DNA from: Acidobacteriota bacterium
GTDB taxonomy: Bacteria > Acidobacteriota > Terriglobia > Bryobacterales > Bryobacteraceae
Assembly (NCBI GenBank): GCA_026394095.1
Contig: JAPKYY010000130.1
Coordinates: forward strand, 1 to 8,164
DNA length: 8,164 bases
Reading direction: 5' to 3'
Made by a program: the position numbers and the translations under genes. The notes beneath the pieces are model-generated. The model was not told the origin of the DNA and searched no databases. It saw nothing but the letters and a program-made list of their open reading frames with translations. Below, piece by piece: positions 6,533 to 8,164 of the stretch; within the stretch, counting starts at the first letter, position 1; every line of letters begins with the position of its first letter.

Positions 6533-7468
6533 ATGTCTGCCGTATCCATCCACACCTCAATCGCCGAAGAAATCCTTGCTCTCAAAAAAGAACGCAAGGC
6601 GATTATTCTCGCCCATCACTACCAGGAATCTGAGATTCAGGAACTGGCCGATGTCATTGGCGACAGCCTTGAACTCGCTCGAAAGGCCAAGCAGTTTGAA
6701 GGCGAAGTGATTGTTTTTTGTGGTGTCTGGTTTATGGCCGAGACGGCAAAGCTGCTCAACCCCGAACGAATTGTGGTTGTCCCTGACAAAAATGCCGGTT
6801 GCAGCCTGGTCGATAGCTGTCCCGCAGATCAGCTTCGAGCCTTTAAGCAACGATATCCCGATCATGTCATCGTGAGCTATATCAACACTTCTGCTGCAGT
6901 GAAGGCTGAAAGCGACATCATCTGCACGTCCCGTAATGCCGTCCAGGTAGTGAATTCGATTCCTGCCGACAAGCCGATTCTCTTCTGCCCTGACATTAAC
7001 CTCGGCAACTATGTAAAGCAGCAGACTGGCCGTCAAAACATGAAGATCTGGCAGGGTGCCTGTATCGTTCATGCGACGTTTGCCGCTCGTAAATTGACCG
7101 CAGCCAGACTGGAACACCCAACGGCTCTAGTGGCAGCCCACCCGGAATGCCCAGCTGAGGTGCTGGCAATGGCTGACTACATCGGCTCTACTTCGGCTCT
7201 GATCGAGCACTGTGTCAAGAGCGATGTTCCTGAGTGGATCATCATGACCGAAAGCGGCGTTCGACATTCCCTCGAGAAGGGTGCCCCGTCCAAGAAGTTC
7301 TATTTTGTCCCGAACGAAAACTGCAACTGCAGTGAATGCCCCTACATGCGGATGAACACGCTTGAAAAGTTGCGGGATTGCCTCGATACACTGGAACCCA
7401 GGCTTGAGTTGCCCGCTTCCATCATGGAACGCGCGAGGCTGCCGATCGAGCGCATGCTCGCTCTCTAG
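6533..7468 (+). CDS. nadA: Quinolinate synthase NadA
   Basis: Quinolinate synthase condenses iminoaspartate (from NadB) with dihydroxyacetone phosphate to give quinolinate in de novo NAD synthesis, using an oxygen-sensitive [4Fe-4S] cluster in the cytoplasm. The 311 residues match the short, three-domain form. Family motifs appear in order: AHHYQ (27-31), DVIGDSL, CGVWFMAETAKLL, AGCSLVDSC (C90, C96), SYINTSAAVKA, CTSRNA, QGACIVH (C177), AHPECPAEVL, GSTSALI, MTESGV and CNCSECPYM (C264, C266, C269). By position, C90, C177 and C269 are the likely cluster ligands. The FCGV-FMAE motif has Trp where many relatives have His. The start ATG at 6533 gives a normal N-terminus, although no Shine-Dalgarno is visible. 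The stop TAG at 7466-7468 overlaps the purine-rich stretch that precedes moaA, so the two are probably co-transcribed. nadB and nadC are not in the window. Identification is secure. Confidence 0.97.
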   Translation: MSAVSIHTSIAEEILALKKERKAIILAHHYQESEIQELADVIGDSLELARKAKQFEGEVIVFCGVWFMAETAKLLNPERIVVVPDKNAGCSLVDSCPADQLRAFKQRYPDHVIVSYINTSAAVKAESDIICTSRNAVQVVNSIPADKPILFCPDINLGNYVKQQTGRQNMKIWQGACIVHATFAARKLTAARLEHPTALVAAHPECPAEVLAMADYIGSTSALIEHCVKSDVPEWIIMTESGVRHSLEKGAPSKKFYFVPNENCNCSECPYMRMNTLEKLRDCLDTLEPRLELPASIMERARLPIERMLAL

Positions 7469-7470
7469 GA

Positions 7471-7475
7471 AAGGA
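7471..7475 (+). promoter_or_regulatory. Shine-Dalgarno site fixing the moaA GTG start
   Basis: AAGGA at 7471-7475 lies four bases before GTG 7480, within the longer purine run AGGAAAGGA (7467-7475) that overlaps the nadA stop codon. It supports GTG 7480 as the start; no in-frame ATG occurs before the CxxxCxxC motif. Confidence 0.6.
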
Positions 7476-7479
7476 TTTC

Positions 7480-8164
7480 GTGCAGGCACCACTTGTTGAT
7501 CGCTTCGGCCGTCTGCACGACAATCTTCGGATTAGCGTTACAGACCGCTGCAACATCCGCTGTTTTTACTGCATGCCTGAGGAAGGCGGCCAGTATGCTC
7601 CGAAGCAGGAGATCCTCAGCTTTGAAGAAATGGCCCGGTTTACCCGCGTGGCCGTTGGGCTGGGCGTTCGCAAGCTGCGCATCACCGGTGGTGAACCACT
7701 GGCACGCAAAGACCTGCACAAGCTGATCGCGATGCTCACCGATATCGAGGGCATCGAAGATATCGCTCTTACGACGAATGCCGTCTTGCTGGGCGCACAG
7801 GCAAAAGCACTTTACGATGCGGGTTTGCGACGCCTCAATGTTCACCTGGATACGCTGGATCGCGAGCGCTTCCGCGAGATCACCCGTCGCGACGAGTTGC
7901 CACGTGTCCTCGAAGGGATCGACATTGCCCAATCCCTTGGTTTTGGGCCGATCAAGCTGAACGCAGTGGCTGTGAAGGGTGTGACAGAAGCTGACATCCT
8001 GCCGATGGCGCACTACGGCCGCGAGCGCGGCATTGAGGTTCGCTTCATTGAGTTCATGCCGCTCGATAGCCAGGGCCTATGGGACAAGACGCAGGTCCTC
8101 ACGATGGACCAGATGCTCGAGCGCCTGCGCGCCGAATTTGGCGAGCTTGATGTTGTGCCTGATC
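7480..8164 (+). CDS. moaA: GTP 3',8-cyclase MoaA (partial, 3' end beyond window)
   Basis: MoaA is the radical-SAM enzyme that, with MoaC, converts GTP to cyclic pyranopterin monophosphate, the first step of molybdenum cofactor synthesis. The 228 codons present show DRFGRLHDNLRISVTDRCN, the radical-SAM cluster motif CNIRCFYC (C24, C28, C31), LRITGGEPLARKDL (GGEP at 70-73), ALTTNA, RRLNVHLDTLD, KLNAVAVKG and VRFIEFMPLD, all in the expected order. Full-length proteins are usually about 320-340 residues, so roughly the last 100 are missing, including the second [4Fe-4S] cluster region and the C-terminal GG. The reading frame is open at the window edge, so this is truncation by the window and not a pseudogene. 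HLDTLD in place of the common SLDTL is a modest variation. Start choice is GTG 7480, 11 bases after the nadA stop, with a good upstream AAGGA. Co-transcription with nadA is likely. Confidence 0.96.
   Translation, partial: MQAPLVDRFGRLHDNLRISVTDRCNIRCFYCMPEEGGQYAPKQEILSFEEMARFTRVAVGLGVRKLRITGGEPLARKDLHKLIAMLTDIEGIEDIALTTNAVLLGAQAKALYDAGLRRLNVHLDTLDRERFREITRRDELPRVLEGIDIAQSLGFGPIKLNAVAVKGVTEADILPMAHYGRERGIEVRFIEFMPLDSQGLWDKTQVLTMDQMLERLRAEFGELDVVPD

Noticed and set aside
5919..6560. Minus-strand open frame of 213 codons opposite the coiled-coil gene
   Set aside because: The plus-strand product has a clear membrane segment, coiled coil and good ribosome-binding site; the minus-strand product shows no recognisable domain.
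7480..8164. moaA as a truncated pseudogene
   Set aside because: The frame is open up to the window edge and all expected N-terminal motifs are intact; the missing part simply lies outside the window.

Overview
This 8.2 kb window looks like ordinary chromosomal DNA from an acidobacterium, perhaps near the Bryobacter/Solibacter group. That assignment is an inference from gene types: a degenerate relative of the acidobacterial 'VWFA-related domain' proteins, an M1-like peptidase with an unusual N-terminal extension, and a short membrane-anchored coiled-coil protein of a type I associate with this phylum. No rRNA or other marker confirms it. Base composition is moderate to fairly high GC. All genes lie on the + strand, are tightly packed, and are separated by only 9-56 bases. 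I see no tRNA, rRNA, CRISPR array, insertion sequence, attachment site or convincing rho-independent terminator, and no gene-free stretch longer than 56 bases.

Layout: (1) the last 14 codons of an unidentified gene (2-46); (2) a PHP-type CpsB/CapC/YwqE protein-tyrosine phosphatase (50-805); (3) a predicted cytoplasmic protein joining HEAT-like repeats to a degenerate von Willebrand A (VWA) domain (836-2635); (4) an exported M1-family metallopeptidase-like protein with an intact zinc site but no recognisable GxMEN motif (2645-5053); (5) a family 2-like glycosyltransferase with an altered metal-binding motif (5076-5879); (6) a small membrane-anchored coiled-coil protein of unknown function (5925-6476); (7) nadA, quinolinate synthase (6533-7468); (8) the first two thirds of moaA, GTP 3',8-cyclase (7480 to the window edge).

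How they may work together: the phosphatase and glycosyltransferase suggest the left part belongs to, or borders, a surface-polysaccharide locus, since the CpsB/YwqE family dephosphorylates bacterial tyrosine kinases that control capsule or exopolysaccharide export. The HEAT/VWA protein and exported peptidase-like protein sit inside the same run of genes and may be co-transcribed, but their roles are unknown. The right part is cofactor metabolism: NadA makes quinolinate for NAD and MoaA starts molybdenum cofactor synthesis. Both are [4Fe-4S] enzymes and are 11 bases apart.

I found no clear new defence, mobile or secretion system. The points most worth a second look are three proteins that keep a fold but have altered active-site motifs (VWA, M1, glycosyltransferase), the uncharacterised coiled-coil protein, and the short nadA leader, which has inward-facing GGCT/AGCC elements in place of a Shine-Dalgarno sequence. 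That leader matters because a known NAD+ riboswitch class occurs upstream of nadA in Acidobacteria.
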